NCBI GenBank assembly: GCA_020744425.1
Contig: JAGMUV010000007.1
Coordinates: 1,798,001-1,862,000, forward strand
Length of the DNA: 64,000 nucleotides
Source: Dactylonectria macrodidyma
Taxonomy: Eukaryota; Ascomycota; Sordariomycetes; Hypocreales; Nectriaceae
Direction of reading: 5' to 3'
In this document: piece by piece, positions 35,014 to 46,968 of the stretch
Layout of the letters: every line of letters begins with the position of its first letter
Numbering within the stretch: position 1 is the stretch's first letter
Notes under the pieces: generated by a model
What the model was told of the DNA's origin: nothing
What the model saw: only the letters and a program-made list of their open reading frames with translations
Databases searched by the model: none
Made by a program: the position numbers and the translations under genes

Positions 35014-37026
35014 TCACTCCGGCCGGAGGTAGACCCGCTTTCCTCCCACCCACGTTTCCTTGACCGCCAAAGTCCGCAGGTCCTCCACGTCCAAGGAATC
35101 TAGTGGCCGGTCCAGGACGACCCAATCGGCCAGGGCACCTTCACGGATGAGGCCGGCACGGCCTTCAAGGAAGGCCCCGTAGGCCGGGGCGCGGGTGAAC
35201 CCCCACAGGGCCTGGTCGAGGCTCAGCGCCTCCTCGGCGTGCCAGCCATCCGGCCCGCCGTCGGCGCCGCGGCCGGTGGCGGGGCTGCGGCGGGCGACGG
35301 CGGCGTAGATGCCCTGGAAGGGGTTCGGCGGCTCGACAGGGAAGTCGGAGCCGAGCACGGGGCCCGCCGGCAGCAGGGAGCGCATGCGGTAGGCCGAGTT
35401 GACGAGGCGTTCCGGGCCGAGGCGGTCGAGGGCATACTTCATGTCCGACGTGGCGTGGGTCGGCTGGATGGAGGGCAGGATGCCAAGGGCATGGATGCGG
35501 CGCTGGTCGTCGGGGTGGATGATCTGGGCGTGTTCGATGCGGAAGCGGTGGCGGGCCTGGCAAGTAGCGAGGGGATGAGGTTGATCTTTTCGTTGATCTT
35601 GTTGGCCTTCCTGTTGGTAGAGCTTAGCAGCTGCAGCTGCATCATCGGGACACTGCTGGGACAGCGCAGCCTCCAGGGCGTCGATGGCGTTGCGGTTAGC
35701 GAGATCGCCGATGGCGTGGATGTTAACCTGATAGCCGTCGGCGGCCCAGCTCTTGGAGATGTGGGTGAGGGCCGAGGCGTTGATGAGAAGAGAACCCGAT
35801 GTCCAGGGGTGGTCGGTGTACGGCTCGAGCATGGCGCTTCCCCAGCTACCCAAGGCGCCATCTGTATCATGGTGGTTAGTTGTCTGCCGTCCAAGAGACG
35901 AAATATAGGAAGCCAGTCATGGGTACCTGCGAATAGTTTGACGCTCCGGACGGCGAAGCGGTCATCGTCAAGGGTAAACTTGACGGCCTCGTCCGGGCAG
36001 TAGGTGTTGCGCTGCGGACACTCGAGCATGGCGTAGACGCGGAGGGTCCAGTCGTCTCGGGTGGCAAGCTCCGAGAACAGCGTCAATGTCTCGGGAGTGG
36101 CGCCGGCGTCGTGCATGCCGACCAGGCCGACCTCGTTGAGCTTGCGCATGGCCGACCGGACGTGTAGGGCCTTGACGTCCGGGCCGGGCTTGGGCCACAA
36201 GTCCATGACCAAATCCATAGCGTTGTCGCAGAAGACGCCCATGCCGGGCTCGCGGATGATCTCGCCGCCGGGTACAGCGTCCGGAAGGTCGCCGGGGAGG
36301 AGGTCGAGGACGGCTTGGGAGACCCAGGTGCAGTGGACATCGATGCGGTCCAGCATCAAGTAGACGCCTTTGAGGGTGTCATCCTGCTCGATATCGGCCT
36401 TTGTAAGGAGTCCGACCGCCAGAGTCAGCAAGCAGGAACAGAAGAAGTAAGATGATACAGTATTCAACGAGGAGTCTGCCATCACGTACCGCCGTCGGCA
36501 TACGACCAAAAAATGTCTGATCCCAACCAACACCACGAATCCAATTATCCTTAGATCCAGCCCCTGGGTTCGCTGCCAGATACTCCCTGGTGCGAGATCG
36601 GACCTCGTCGAGAGTCTGCGAGCCAAAGAGGTCAACCGAGTGGAGAAACTCGCCATACTGCAGCAGATGCCCATGGCCGTCCCAGAGTCCCGGGATGACG
36701 TAGCCGTCGAGATTCTCGACTTGTTCTGGTGCATCAACCTCAACATTGTTGTCATCACGAACCACATGGTCGGCTTCGGCCTGCCCGTTCCCGGGGGTCC
36801 AGACCGCTGTGAAGGCGCCATCGACAACGGAGAAGCATTGGGCCGCCGGCTGATCGATATTGTTAGTCCGAACGCCCTTGTAGCAGTACGTAGTGGTGTC
36901 CTTGTAATTTGCACTGGACGAATGGAGAAGCGGCTGTTGCTGCTGGAGGCGGTATGCCACGGCCAATACGACGACCACGATGGGGAGGGTTAGGCCCCAT
37001 CGCAGCACCAGGCCGATGCCGCTCAT
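35014..37026 (-). CDS. membrane-anchored amidohydrolase family 3 (YtcJ-like) protein
   Basis: Three exons (37026-36490, 36398-35927, 35861-35014) encode 618 residues. The introns are 36489-36399 and 35926-35862; the first ends in AAAG, an unusual acceptor, but has a GCTGAC branch site and restores PTA to ADIEQ. Residues about 8-25 form a hydrophobic segment that fits a signal anchor. The metal-binding motif is WDGHGH (H118, H120). Other family hallmarks are KLFADGALGSWGSA across the last junction, NIHAIGDLANRNAID, HRFRIEHAQIIH and VLGSDFPVEPPNP. Family members hydrolyse C-N bonds of amides, often with a binuclear or mononuclear metal centre. The substrate of this one is unknown. The ATG at 37026 is the first in frame; the frame is open slightly further upstream without an ATG. 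Confidence 0.9.
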
Positions 37027-38297
37027 GATAGCGATTTTAGGCGAGTTACCTCCTCCGGTAAAAGGGTCAGAGGGTTCAAGGACGAGCAAGAAGAAGGAAA
37101 AGATGACGAACAATCTACGTTAATGTTCAAGAGTTCATGATACAGAATTGAGTCAATGGAGCTGCCAGGTGGTTATGGTGGGGTGAAGGTCTTATCGATA
37201 ACCTATCCCATCTTTTAGTGTTTCATGGGGTATTTCCTTATCGATTTACCTTGTCTTCTCTAGATACTATGTAGTAGGCGGGCCATGTGTTGAAACAGTC
37301 TGTCAACCTGACCAAATTATAATGTAATTACCGAATGCCTGATTGTAAAAGGGCTCTAGAATTCTGTCTGGGCTCGACTTGGATATCGATTTTAGATTGC
37401 GACCGCTATCCCATGACAACCGCCGTGAATGACACAAAGTCCTGGGCTCCTGGTTGGATAGCAGCGTTCGCAATGAGCAAATCCGACTACACGACGGTAC
37501 TGTAACAACCCCACCCCGCTACTAACGGTCCCCGTCAACGTCAAATACATAGTTCGGAACTTAGAATAGGCCATTGGGATTTGTAACTTCATACCTCCAC
37601 TTCGGACCAACTCTCTCCCGTATTTTTCGTATTCCGACGACTCTGACAAGCATAGAATGAATCGAATTGAATTCTAGCGTCAGCCTGGGATTCTTCACTT
37701 GGCCACGCCCTTCCCTTGACTCCCGGTGCTAAGATAGTGGCCGGTCAAGACCGATCGCCCCGCCTTGTCTTCCATGTGAAAGAATTACTGCCATGTGGCT
37801 TCCCGCTGCAAACCTCAAACCAAACGCCATTGTCGCGTCCTACTACTGGGTGAAAAACTTGCTGCACGAGTTAGATCTCGGGCCTAATCATAGCAGAGGG
37901 ATCATTGTCACAAGGGTCTACGGGGACGGCACGGGGCAATTACAGGCCTATCCCCTGATCACAACTCAGCGCTTTAATCTTCTGTCGACGACGACCTCAG
38001 CTCGGCTTGGATTAGCCCGCAGACTGGCAGTGATTGGAGTTGCCTCTCGACAGAAGATATAAAGCAGTGCATGTCTTTTCTTTGTTGTTTCCTACAATGA
38101 AACAGAGATACTCGACTGAGCAGAGTTACCGAGGTCGCAACCTCGCTTGACCTGCCCTCACTTAATTCTCACCAGCTGTTCGCAGCTGGGCTCAAGTGGT
38201 GTCATCCCAGAACCCAGCAGGAATCGACAACACAACCATCAACAACCTCACAAAGGAGCCTCCTCAAAGATTAACACCGTCGCAAAACACCAACAGC
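37027..38297. promoter_or_regulatory. intergenic region between divergent genes
   Basis: About 1.27 kb separates the divergent amidohydrolase and phosphatase genes, so it holds both promoters. No supported gene or RNA is seen. Confidence 0.55.
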
Positions 38298-39222
38298 ATG
38301 GCCCTTTCCATCAGCGAGCTCGAGGCTCTCTCCTACCTCCACGTCCGCGACCCCATCCCAGCGGACATGCTCCAGCGCGCAATCACCTCGCCGCCATTCA
38401 TCCCATCGCAGTCCCTCATCAACATCCGCGACCTTGGCGCCGTGCCCGGCAGCCGGCTCGCCAAGGGCCGCTTCTACCGCTCCGGCACCCTCGACGAGGT
38501 CAGCCAGGACCCGGAGGCCATCGCTTGGCTCGCCACCCACGTCAAGCGCATCTTCGACCTGCGCCGAGGCCCCGAACGAGGACGCAACCCGAGCCCTGTT
38601 ATCCCGGGCGTCGAGAACGTCTGGCATGACCTTGCCGGCCGCTATTCGACGCCGCCTTTGGAGGAATTTGCTGTGGGTGAGGGGGATGCCGCTTGGAGGC
38701 ATCAGTACTTGGCCGTGACCAGCGTGTACAAGCCTACTATCCGTGCCGTGCTGGAGAACGTGCGGGACAGGCCAACCGAGCCTTTTCTCTTCCATTGTAC
38801 CGGTAAGTACTTGGCCCAGGCTCTTTTACTTTATTTCATTTTTTTTCGTATTATAAGAGCCACCGCTCATCAACTTCTTTTACTGGCATTTAGCTGGTCG
38901 AGACCGAACTGGCGTCGTCGCCGGCCTCTTGCAAAGCCTCGCCGGCACACCCCCGGACCGGGTGGTCTTCGATTACATGCTGTCTCGCATTGGCACCGAC
39001 GTTGCACGAGAGAAACTCACCGCCTTCGCTGTGGCCAGTCTGAACATTACAGACCCGGAGACGCCTGGTTTCTGGAACCTGGTCAGCCTGAAGCCGTCCT
39101 ACTGGAACGCGTTTGTAGAGGGGCTCCAGGAAGAGTATGGCGGCTTTGAGGGCTATGTCACCAAGGGCCTGAGATTCTCTCAGGCTGATTTGGAAATCAT
39201 CAAGAGGAACTTGAGAGCGTAA
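38298..39222 (+). CDS. tyrosine/serine protein phosphatase (Siw14-like, PF13350 type)
   Basis: Two exons (38298-38802 and 38894-39222, intron 38803-38893) encode 277 residues. The intron falls inside the phosphatase loop, and splicing creates HCTAGRDRTG, the HC-x5-R signature with nucleophile C167 and R173. N-terminal hallmarks of this family are present: LINIRDLGAVPG and GRFYRSGTLDEV, then KRIFDLRRGPE. The C-terminal part is helical. Members dephosphorylate phosphotyrosine or related phosphoesters; the substrate here is unknown. A stop-free frame also starts further upstream, but the ATG at 38298 (CAGC-ATG-G) begins just before the conserved region. Confidence 0.93.
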
Positions 39223-40174
39223 AGGATGGTCCATCTGGTGGTCGACTGGGACGGAGAAAACGTTCTAAAATCGACCATGATGGCTTGGACCACTCTCTTG
39301 ATCATTGAACATGACAAAATGTTGGTGGCTTCAGACTACAAGACATCATGGGTCTATGGAAGAATATCCATGACCATACTGTGTATCCAATCCAAGTTGC
39401 AACCTTTGCCACGAACCGCGACAGAAATGAATCATTCATCTAGAACCAACCACCTACCAGGTCACGACAGGAACTCCTCGTCATCCCATTAATGGCAACC
39501 AAGCTCGTTTGGCAACACCCCCTCCCCCCCAAATGTTGCCTTATTCCAATTTGGCAAAATACCAAATACCCCTCCATGAACCCGTGACGTCGTATTCCCT
39601 TTTTCGCCAAAAATGATTGTGTTTCCCCAAATAAAACCCATCCCAATCATCATTTGCCAACTTGCCATGACATCACACCCCACGCGCCCCCGGGACCCTT
39701 GCATGGGACCTGGTCTAGCTTCATCTTTATCCGCCAATCCACGGCCCGTGCCCGCCCTGCCAGTGACGTTGCCCACCCTCCTTCACCCGTTTTGGGGTTG
39801 CATTGGAGACAGGTTTTCTTGGACTTTAGGGCCTTGTCGCAACCGTTTGGCCGTTTGAGATTCTTGTTGATCGACAGTGCAGGGAATCGGCGAACCGTGC
39901 TACGTAGGGCGGGTTGGCATGGCATCATCGCGACGACCACAGCGTCATCCATGATGAACCTGTTGGATACTACCAACTGCCAAAGCTTTATGTTTGTTGT
40001 CTTGGGGTCAGGCCAAGATATCCCACCCCTTCCCAACGTGTATATATACTCTTGTCCGGCTCCATCATTCAGTTGTTTGGATCATTATCACAATCAAGAA
40101 TCGCAACTTCACAAGCATCAACAGCTCAACCATCCACCACACTTTACAACTAAAACACCCCTCACATCTTCAAC
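39223..40174 (+). promoter_or_regulatory. promoter region of the small basic protein gene
   Basis: This interval follows the phosphatase gene. The half nearest 40175 contains several CCCCT/AGGGG-type words (39518-39580), which resemble stress response elements. A TATA box at about 40039-40048 is followed by an A/C-rich leader. No gene is seen. Confidence 0.55.
40039..40048 (+). promoter_or_regulatory. TATA box upstream of the small basic protein gene
   Basis: The word TGTATATATA lies about 127-136 bases before the ATG at 40175, followed by a CT-containing start region and a leader of CAAC/ACAAC words. This layout is typical of strongly expressed or inducible fungal genes, and most other genes in the window lack it. 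Confidence 0.6.
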
Positions 40175-40574
40175 ATGCCTCTCACTCGCACTCACGGCCA
40201 CACCACCACTGCCGCTCCTCGGCAATCCATCTTCAGCCGAAGACGCGCTGCTCCCCGCCGCCAAAAGGTTGTCACAACCACAACCACTACCAGGAAACCT
40301 CGCCACAGCCTGTTCGGTCGCCGCGCTCCCCGTGCAACCCGTGCTCCCGTCGTCCATCACCAGCAGCGCAAGCCCACCATGAAGGACAAGGTCAGCGGCG
40401 CTCTGCTCAAGCTCAAGGGCAGCCTCACCCACCGCCCAGCCGTCAAGGTATGTTTCGATATCCTCCTACACACCAAAGTGACCATAGAGGATGCTAACCA
40501 ATAAACAGGCTGCTGGCACTCGTCGCATGCGCGGCACTGATGGCCGTGGCTCTCGTCGCCGCCGCTTCATGTAA
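40175..40574 (+). CDS. small highly basic protein of unknown function
   Basis: Two exons (40175-40447 and 40509-40574, intron 40448-40508) encode 112 residues. The intron has a donor of GTATGT and a CTAAC branch site. The product is very rich in Arg, Lys, His and Thr with few acidic residues. It has RRRAAPRRQK and TTTTTTRKPRHSLFGRR stretches, then a conserved-looking module, MKDKVSGALLKLKGSLTHRP, then AAGTRRMRGTDGRGSRRRR at the C-terminus. I believe proteins with this last module are widespread in filamentous ascomycetes but know no function. Nucleic-acid binding is possible from charge alone. The TATA box and CCCCT-like words suggest inducible expression. Confidence 0.8.
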
Positions 40575-40872
40575 ATTTTCAACTAGCGAGCGATGATTAA
40601 AGATAAACGATAGAGAAATGGCGAGGATACCCGAAGAACACGAATACTGTATATTCCATGTACTATTATGTCGATTCAATGCACTTTTAATGTCAATTCC
40701 CAGCGCTGGGCGTGGACAATGAAATCATATTATATTGCTTCATAAAGCAGACCAACCTCGTAACTGCGTCGCCAGCGACCACATCCTGGTCTGGTCCGGG
40801 GGGACATGGGTAGAGTCGAGCCACCATTCCAAATCTTCATTCAACATGTCTCCCAAGTTCCACCGCATGCGT

Positions 40873-42597
40873 CTAATGTAGCTCATCCACATCATCTCTT
40901 TCGGCATCCTTTGGGCGAAAGGGTGGCGCGAGACGTATCTCTCCACAAATCTTGCGCAGATTGTCAGATTGACGAGGCAGGGAGAACAAGGGGATTGCCG
41001 ACGATGAGAGTGGCCGATTGTGACCTCGACAAGCCGATGGACTAGCAAGCTCTTCAATATTAGACGCAGACAACCTATTGGAAATCGGCCTGTTTTTGTC
41101 GCGCTGGGTCAAACATGGTGAGATGGAGACAAAGCTTGTTGCTAGTTCATCCACTTCTTCTGAATGAACCCCAGCACTCTTGAGGCGGGTATACTTTCTA
41201 AAAGCCACCTCTAGATCCTCGAGGGCCTCCTTGCTTGGAGATGGATGCTTCTTCACCCTGTTTGGCCCTGAAAAGTCAATTTTCGGGGCCGTATGGACCA
41301 CGCTGGGACAGAGCCGCGTCATAGGACCCACGAGTCGTCTGTCACACGCTCTCATGACAATCAACTCAAGGGGTCTGGCCTGCATCAGCTCCTCTCGTTC
41401 CAGGCCGGTGACTCCGCTCATTGCCGAATCCATTTGTAAAAGAGGTGATCTTCTTTTTTTGGCTGTGGGGCTTTCCTCGGGACTAGGCGTCGAGACTCTT
41501 TCAACTCGAATTCGAGGGGTTGATGATCCAACGGGGGGTGTACTCAAGATTCTATCTTCGAGGTCGGTGTCGAATCCTTCCTCTGTTTCGAAGGGATTTC
41601 GAGGTACTGGAGGGATTATGTCGCTCTCATAGTCGACTTCCTTCTTCAGCCGGCTCTCAAACGATGTCGGTGTACGCGCCATTCCGCACTCGCCAAAAGG
41701 ATCATCCAATGACTTTCCACTTCGAAGAGACTTGCCATCGTCCGCTACTGGCTTTCGAGCAACCTGGCCGCCAACAATCCGCTGCACCTTCTTCTTGTTG
41801 AGATTGTCGCCCTCATTGAGGCGAATCTCGATTGTACTAATTGGGGGCATGACTGCAGGAGAGGGCAAGGACGTCTTGATGAGTTCGTCACCCTGCTCGT
41901 ACTGATCTTGCATTCCCCCTTTGCCGTGACCTCTTGGGGTCTCGAAAGAACTCTTTGAGTGTATTCGATCCCAAGCATGTGACATTTTGGCGAACACTCT
42001 TGATGAAACCATCCGCGTGAGTTTAGATGTCGAGGAGTTTGTATTTTGAGGAGTTGAAGGCTTCAAAGATTCGGTGGCCGCCAACATCGCATGGAGCTTA
42101 TTATTGATGTCTTCGGGATCGGCAGACGCAACAGCAGCCTTGGGCGGGTCCGCATCCACAGGCTTTCGAGATCTGAGGTTTCCATCGACATGGCCAAGCG
42201 GGACAGAGGTGGACTCTCTTAACTTGGGGGTCGGATGGGACTTGAGAGGGTTGAGAGACTGGGTTTTAGACTGAGTGAGAGGCCGTTGCAGGCCTGTCTC
42301 CTTTCGTCTTTGGCTGGAGTCTACTCGCGGCCGCGTGCCGTTAGGTTGTTTCAAGACCTTCGTTGAACTCTTGGGTGAATTCTTCTCTACCCGCTTTGTT
42401 TTGATTCGAGCTTCAGAGGACAGAACAGGCCTTTCGAATCGAGGTGACACCTGTCGTGGCGAAGTTGCCAGGTGAACTCTGAACTTTAGCGATTTCGTTG
42501 GTGGTGATTGATCTAGACTCGATACCGTTTTCAATACGTGAGGTGTATTCAGCTCTTGCGGTGTTGTAGTAGAATCATCCAGAAGACGGCTAGCCAT
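40873..42597 (-). CDS. large disordered, Ser/Pro/Arg-rich protein of unknown function
   Basis: A 574-codon frame runs from an ATG at 42597 to a stop at 40873. No catalytic domain is recognised. The protein is dominated by polar low-complexity sequence with many S/T-P sites (such as RVSTPSPEESPTAKKRR) and basic patches, suggesting a phosphorylated nuclear protein. Some segments look conserved: KMSHAWDRIHSKSSFETPRG, STIEIRLNEGDNLNKKKVQRI and AFRKYTRLKSAGVHSEEVDELATSFVSISPCL. The same frame is open upstream to 42798 and encodes SETPRRTPRRRTSRHANSIE, so the true N-terminus is probably further upstream. An exon from an ATG at 42845 (MASTTVTYGKKRS) could join it only through a very short 38-base intron. 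Confidence 0.7.
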   Translation of the reverse strand: MASRLLDDSTTTPQELNTPHVLKTVSSLDQSPPTKSLKFRVHLATSPRQVSPRFERPVLSSEARIKTKRVEKNSPKSSTKVLKQPNGTRPRVDSSQRRKETGLQRPLTQSKTQSLNPLKSHPTPKLRESTSVPLGHVDGNLRSRKPVDADPPKAAVASADPEDINNKLHAMLAATESLKPSTPQNTNSSTSKLTRMVSSRVFAKMSHAWDRIHSKSSFETPRGHGKGGMQDQYEQGDELIKTSLPSPAVMPPISTIEIRLNEGDNLNKKKVQRIVGGQVARKPVADDGKSLRSGKSLDDPFGECGMARTPTSFESRLKKEVDYESDIIPPVPRNPFETEEGFDTDLEDRILSTPPVGSSTPRIRVERVSTPSPEESPTAKKRRSPLLQMDSAMSGVTGLEREELMQARPLELIVMRACDRRLVGPMTRLCPSVVHTAPKIDFSGPNRVKKHPSPSKEALEDLEVAFRKYTRLKSAGVHSEEVDELATSFVSISPCLTQRDKNRPISNRLSASNIEELASPSACRGHNRPLSSSAIPLFSLPRQSDNLRKICGEIRLAPPFRPKDAERDDVDELH

Positions 42598-45217
42598 CTC
42601 CTCGATGCTGTTTGCGTGGCGGCTTGTCCTCCTTCGGGGTGTCCGTCTTGGTGTCTCGCTGAGAGCTGGGGCGGAGATTGCGAAAGGCTCTGTACTGGTC
42701 AGCGTGCTTGCTCGAAAGTTTTTGGGCTTGTATGACCTTTTTTCTTGGTTTGGAGGGATTCTGCCAAGTGCTTTTGGCGGCGACGGGAGCCAAGAGACCT
42801 AAGCAAGCTCCTCTTCTTCCCATATGTAACGGTCGTCGACGCCATTGCCGGCGTCGTGGTGATTGTAGAACGGGTGACAGAAAATGAGTGACTAAAAACG
42901 AAAGACATAAAAAACGAGTGGACGGGAAGAAGAAGTTTGTGGGGGGGAAGGATTGACTGCGAGGGAAGACTTGTTGGTCAGCGAGCTGTTCTTCCGCAAG
43001 ATCAGTGATTCAGAGAGCGGGCAAATCTTTACGCTAGTTAGGGAAAGAAGCACGCCACAAGCGGCCTCCAGGGTCGTATAGGCGACTTTGAACCAAAGGA
43101 AAGAGCGTCTCTGCTTGAAGACTCATCAGTGAGGTTCCAGCTTCCAGCTGAGGTAGAAATCGAGTTTCGTGAAAGGCTTGACAGGCGTGGTAGACGAAGG
43201 CCAGTGTGAAGTGCAGGTGGAAGTGGCAAAGAAAAGGGTGGGTTTACAGTGTTCAAGTGCCTTTTGGTGTAGGTGAATTGAGCAACTTCCAATCGGCTTG
43301 CGATCTCGGAGGTGGTGACTGCTGTTGCCAGTTGCCGCCAGGAAGGCGCAGGCCGCTGCCCTTAGGAATAACTGACTCCGGTAGTCTCTAGCTCCGAAGT
43401 GCTCCGAGATTTTCAATTGCAGCAATTTTCTAAATTGAGACAGAGAGAGTGATTCATGACCGATGCTCCATTTGCCACGAGGACCGGTTCCTTGCAAACG
43501 GCAATTTGGGACGACGGCAGCTTCGAGGGATCATTCGGTTCTAGACGCAGAATCGAAGCACAAAAGAGCCGATCGCGAGCGCGAAGGGCCAGTACAGGAG
43601 ACTATAGCAAGTAAGGACCGTTTTCTCCAAAGGTGGAACGAAGTTGGTGGAAGTCGGTGGAGAACGGTTCAAGTACATAGGAGGAAGGACTCGGAGGAGT
43701 AATTCATTGTCGAGGTCCCGAATCTGACTTATTAGGAACATGTTGCGTGAAGTACATACTCCTGTCGTCCTACCCCAGATCCTGACTCTGCTCAGCACTT
43801 GTGGCAACCGCATATGGTCGTGCAGCTACGCCATTATTTGACTAGGAAGTGCCGTTGCTTGTCGCACTACGGATCCTGTTGAGATCCTGCCACCTCTTCT
43901 GCGGTCTCGGTTGGATGTCTCTCATGTTGCATTGCCTCAGCCAAAGTCGTGAAGCCCCCGGCAGCTGTTGGCCGAATGAAACTGACGCGGCGAGGATAGT
44001 CTTGGGTTCAAATGCTAAAACTGGCAACTGAAGTGCCTCGCACGCTTCCGATGTTTGACATGACAAAGAGGTCAGTCGGGTTACCTGAGTGTCCACATCT
44101 ACAATTTGCCCCCACATCGACGTTTTGTGATGAAGCTTGCATGTATGTGGGAGGCCACACATTGTTCAGCGGTTCCTCTGCACTCAGCGTTCCTCATCTC
44201 ATCTTAACCTAGCACGCAATCAACCTGTTTCACTGACGCGGGAGCGGTGTCCCAACATCCGGTGTATGAGTGTAGAAGCCAAGGAATCCTTCCAAGGTGG
44301 GAGGGGACGCCAATACATGCAAATCATGTAATATTCGGCACCGTTTTGAAATATTGGTAGGTCTCAACTCAGAATAGAATTGGATGATCGGGTGACAAGC
44401 GAGCCTCCCGAGACTCAACGCCAACCCCGGCCACAGCAGATCACACCGTATCTACACTTTACAAAGTAGCTTTCTGACGAAGTCTTAGTGTTTTAAAGCA
44501 CGCAGCGTTACTCGGAATAGCCGCCTCATAACTAGGTATCTGGCCAGCACATTTCCGATCCCAACGAGGATAGTCATCAGTTGCTCATGATCTCAACCAG
44601 TCTCTAGGAGTACACATCTCGAGGATGAAGCGGCCCGCAGCATCAAGGGAACCCCAGTCTGAATCAATGTCTCGATTGTTGTGGCACATTACTCAGAGAC
44701 CACCACTTCGAATTGTGCATCGTGAGATGTGGTTCGCGGGTCTTTGGACAATGTTGCAAATAGAGGCACGTGATAACAGAAGAAGGATATCGAAAAGTCA
44801 AGTGTGGCGCAGCACGTTCAAGCCCCAGCAGTTGGTAACTTGTGGCGCGATTTTTTACATCATGACCTCCAAAATTTCCCCAACGTGAGGTCATCGCGCA
44901 GAGTAATTTCTTGGACGACAGGGAAACAATCACTTTGTTAGAATTGGATTGGTATCGCGAGTCTCAGGCTGTGGTTTTCGCGTCGTTGCGACATTTTTCG
45001 ATACGGCTTCCCGGAGCTAACACGATATCCGAAAACCGAAAGCTCCGGTCATCCTCGCCTCTCTCTCGATCTCCGGAACCCCTCCGAACTTCTAGAGCCT
45101 ACAAGGGCGGTTCATCCCAAACCGAACCCGCCTACGAGAACCTCGAGGAATATCAGTGCACGTAGGGGCGCCTAGAACTACCACCGTTCATCAAAGACTT
45201 CAGTCCCGCCGAAAGTC
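42598..45217. other. intergenic region, with possible 5' exon of the preceding gene
   Basis: The part up to about 42860 probably contains the true N-terminus of the - strand gene at 40873. The rest contains no frame with protein-like features. It would include the promoters of that gene and of the DUF1279 gene at 45218. Confidence 0.5.
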
Positions 45218-46126
45218 ATGTTGCGACAATCCGTCCGGGGTGTGCGCCTCCCCTTGAAGGCGTTCAGTCAGCCGATCGAGCAGGGCGCATGGAACGGCGC
45301 TTGGAGGAAGCTTTTTACTTCCCAGGCAAAAGGCAGGGTCTCGTCTGAGCTGTGGCGGTGGAGAGAGACCCCGTGGCAAGGACTGCTAGCGAAAATGCGA
45401 CCAAAGACCTTCGCAACGCCTCGTACCCTACAGGGAGTGATGAGACGCGGGTTTCGATTTTCGGCACGGCGCAAGACAAACAAGGGACCGGCTGTGAAGG
45501 ACGGCGTGGAACCCACAGGAATCAAAGCTCAGCTCAAGAGGCTCATCAAGGACTATGGCTGGGTCACCCTGGGCGTCTACATCGGCTTGACGATTCTAGA
45601 CTTCCCTTTCTGCTTCTTGTTCGTCAGGGCTGTCGGAACCGAGGCGATCGGTAGGTTGATACATATTTCGCTTCGAGATCCCATGGTGGCTAACACGTAT
45701 GGGCCTGTACAGGCAGGGTTGAGCACTCCGTGACGTCCACATTCAAGGAGATGATCCCCGAGCCCGTAAAGGAAGCCTGGCACTCAGTGTGGCAGTCCTT
45801 CAAGAGGGCCGAGGCCAAAGCGCTTGGCGACGACGACATCAGTGACAAGATGGAGATGGCCACTTGGGGTGTTGAGAAAGCCAACGAGCAGAACACTAAC
45901 GCTGCTAGTACGTTATCTCTCAGTCGTCGGCTCATAGAAGTTGTAATTGGCAATCCCCGAAACTAACAACCATCCACTAGGTCTCGCAACTCAGCTGGCA
46001 TTCGCATACGCAATTCACAAGAGTTTCATCTTCCTCCGGGTGCCCCTGACTGCTTGGCTTACCCCCAGGGTTGCCAAGTTGCTTCAATCTTGGGGCTGGA
46101 AGGTTGGAAAGAAGAAGTCCGCTTGA
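45218..46126 (+). CDS. DUF1279/FAM210-like mitochondrial inner-membrane protein
   Basis: Three exons (45218-45650, 45713-45907, 45981-46126) encode 257 residues. The introns 45651-45712 and 45908-45980 have GGCTAAC and AACTAAC branch sites. The first 90 residues are rich in Arg, Leu and Ala and have little acid, as expected for a mitochondrial presequence. The DUF1279 domain starts at GIKAQLKRLIKDYGWVTLGV and continues as a membrane segment, YIGLTILDFPFCFLFVRAVG. A charged linker follows, then AYAIHKSFIFLRVPLTAWLTP and RVAKLLQSWGWKVGKKK. Yeast NAT2 and human FAM210A/B share this domain; the molecular role is poorly defined. The start is the first ATG of the frame (GTC-ATG). Confidence 0.9.
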
Positions 46127-46930
46127 ACACAGGACTTCTTCTCTCGTTGAGTCGGCAGATTATGCGCTGACCAGATGCCGAGAACATTCCGCTCATACCA
46201 TTTCACACCCATCCAGCCTCACCAATAAAGACAAGCTCCCCAAAACCAAATGTAGCAGTATTATTACATGTACTAATAACGCAAGACACATAGACATGAT
46301 CTTTCTATACTTCTTTACTAGAATAAACGCTCGAGTAATGATCATATGTTGCTTCCTGACCCACTGCGCTTGTAACGAACAAGACGTGACCACTCGAACA
46401 CCATCATTGATTAGGAATCCCAACTTGAATGAAAGTGTTTGTCTCTGTCATTCACCCGAATGAGAATAGACGCACTCATTTACACGAAAACTGCGGGCAG
46501 TTAGTGTATATATAATTCGATGAAGATGGCATTACTAGGCAATGGATTTCTTTAAACTGCTGTTCAGCCAGCATGCTAACTACACCTTCAACTCGTGTAG
46601 AGCTCCTCTACCAGCCCCTATTCCATTTTACAGGGGAATCACACCCTCCCCGGCAGAGCAAGAAAAAAAATGCCACCAAGCCTGGATATCAGGGCAAAAC
46701 ATTTAACCCCACCAACCAACATCAATCCTCACGATAACAAAAAGGAGAGTCCATCACCATGACTCTTCGCCACAATTCAGTGAGGCACACCCGATTTGAA
46801 CATGTCTCCTTCAGCTCTGGAATTTGACGCACTACCAGCTTGGCAAGCGCTCCATGCAGATTGGATTATTACATAATCTGCTGCAAGTGAGGCAAACGAA
46901 GTAGATGCGTCGAGATGCATCCACTAGGGT

Positions 46931-46968
46931 AGAGCTTGAAACTATGGGCAGAGCTTGAAACTATGGGC
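46931..46968 (+). repeat. 19-bp tandem duplication
   Basis: AGAGCTTGAAACTATGGGC occurs twice with no spacer and no mismatch, followed by AGA as if a third copy began. Confidence 0.9.
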
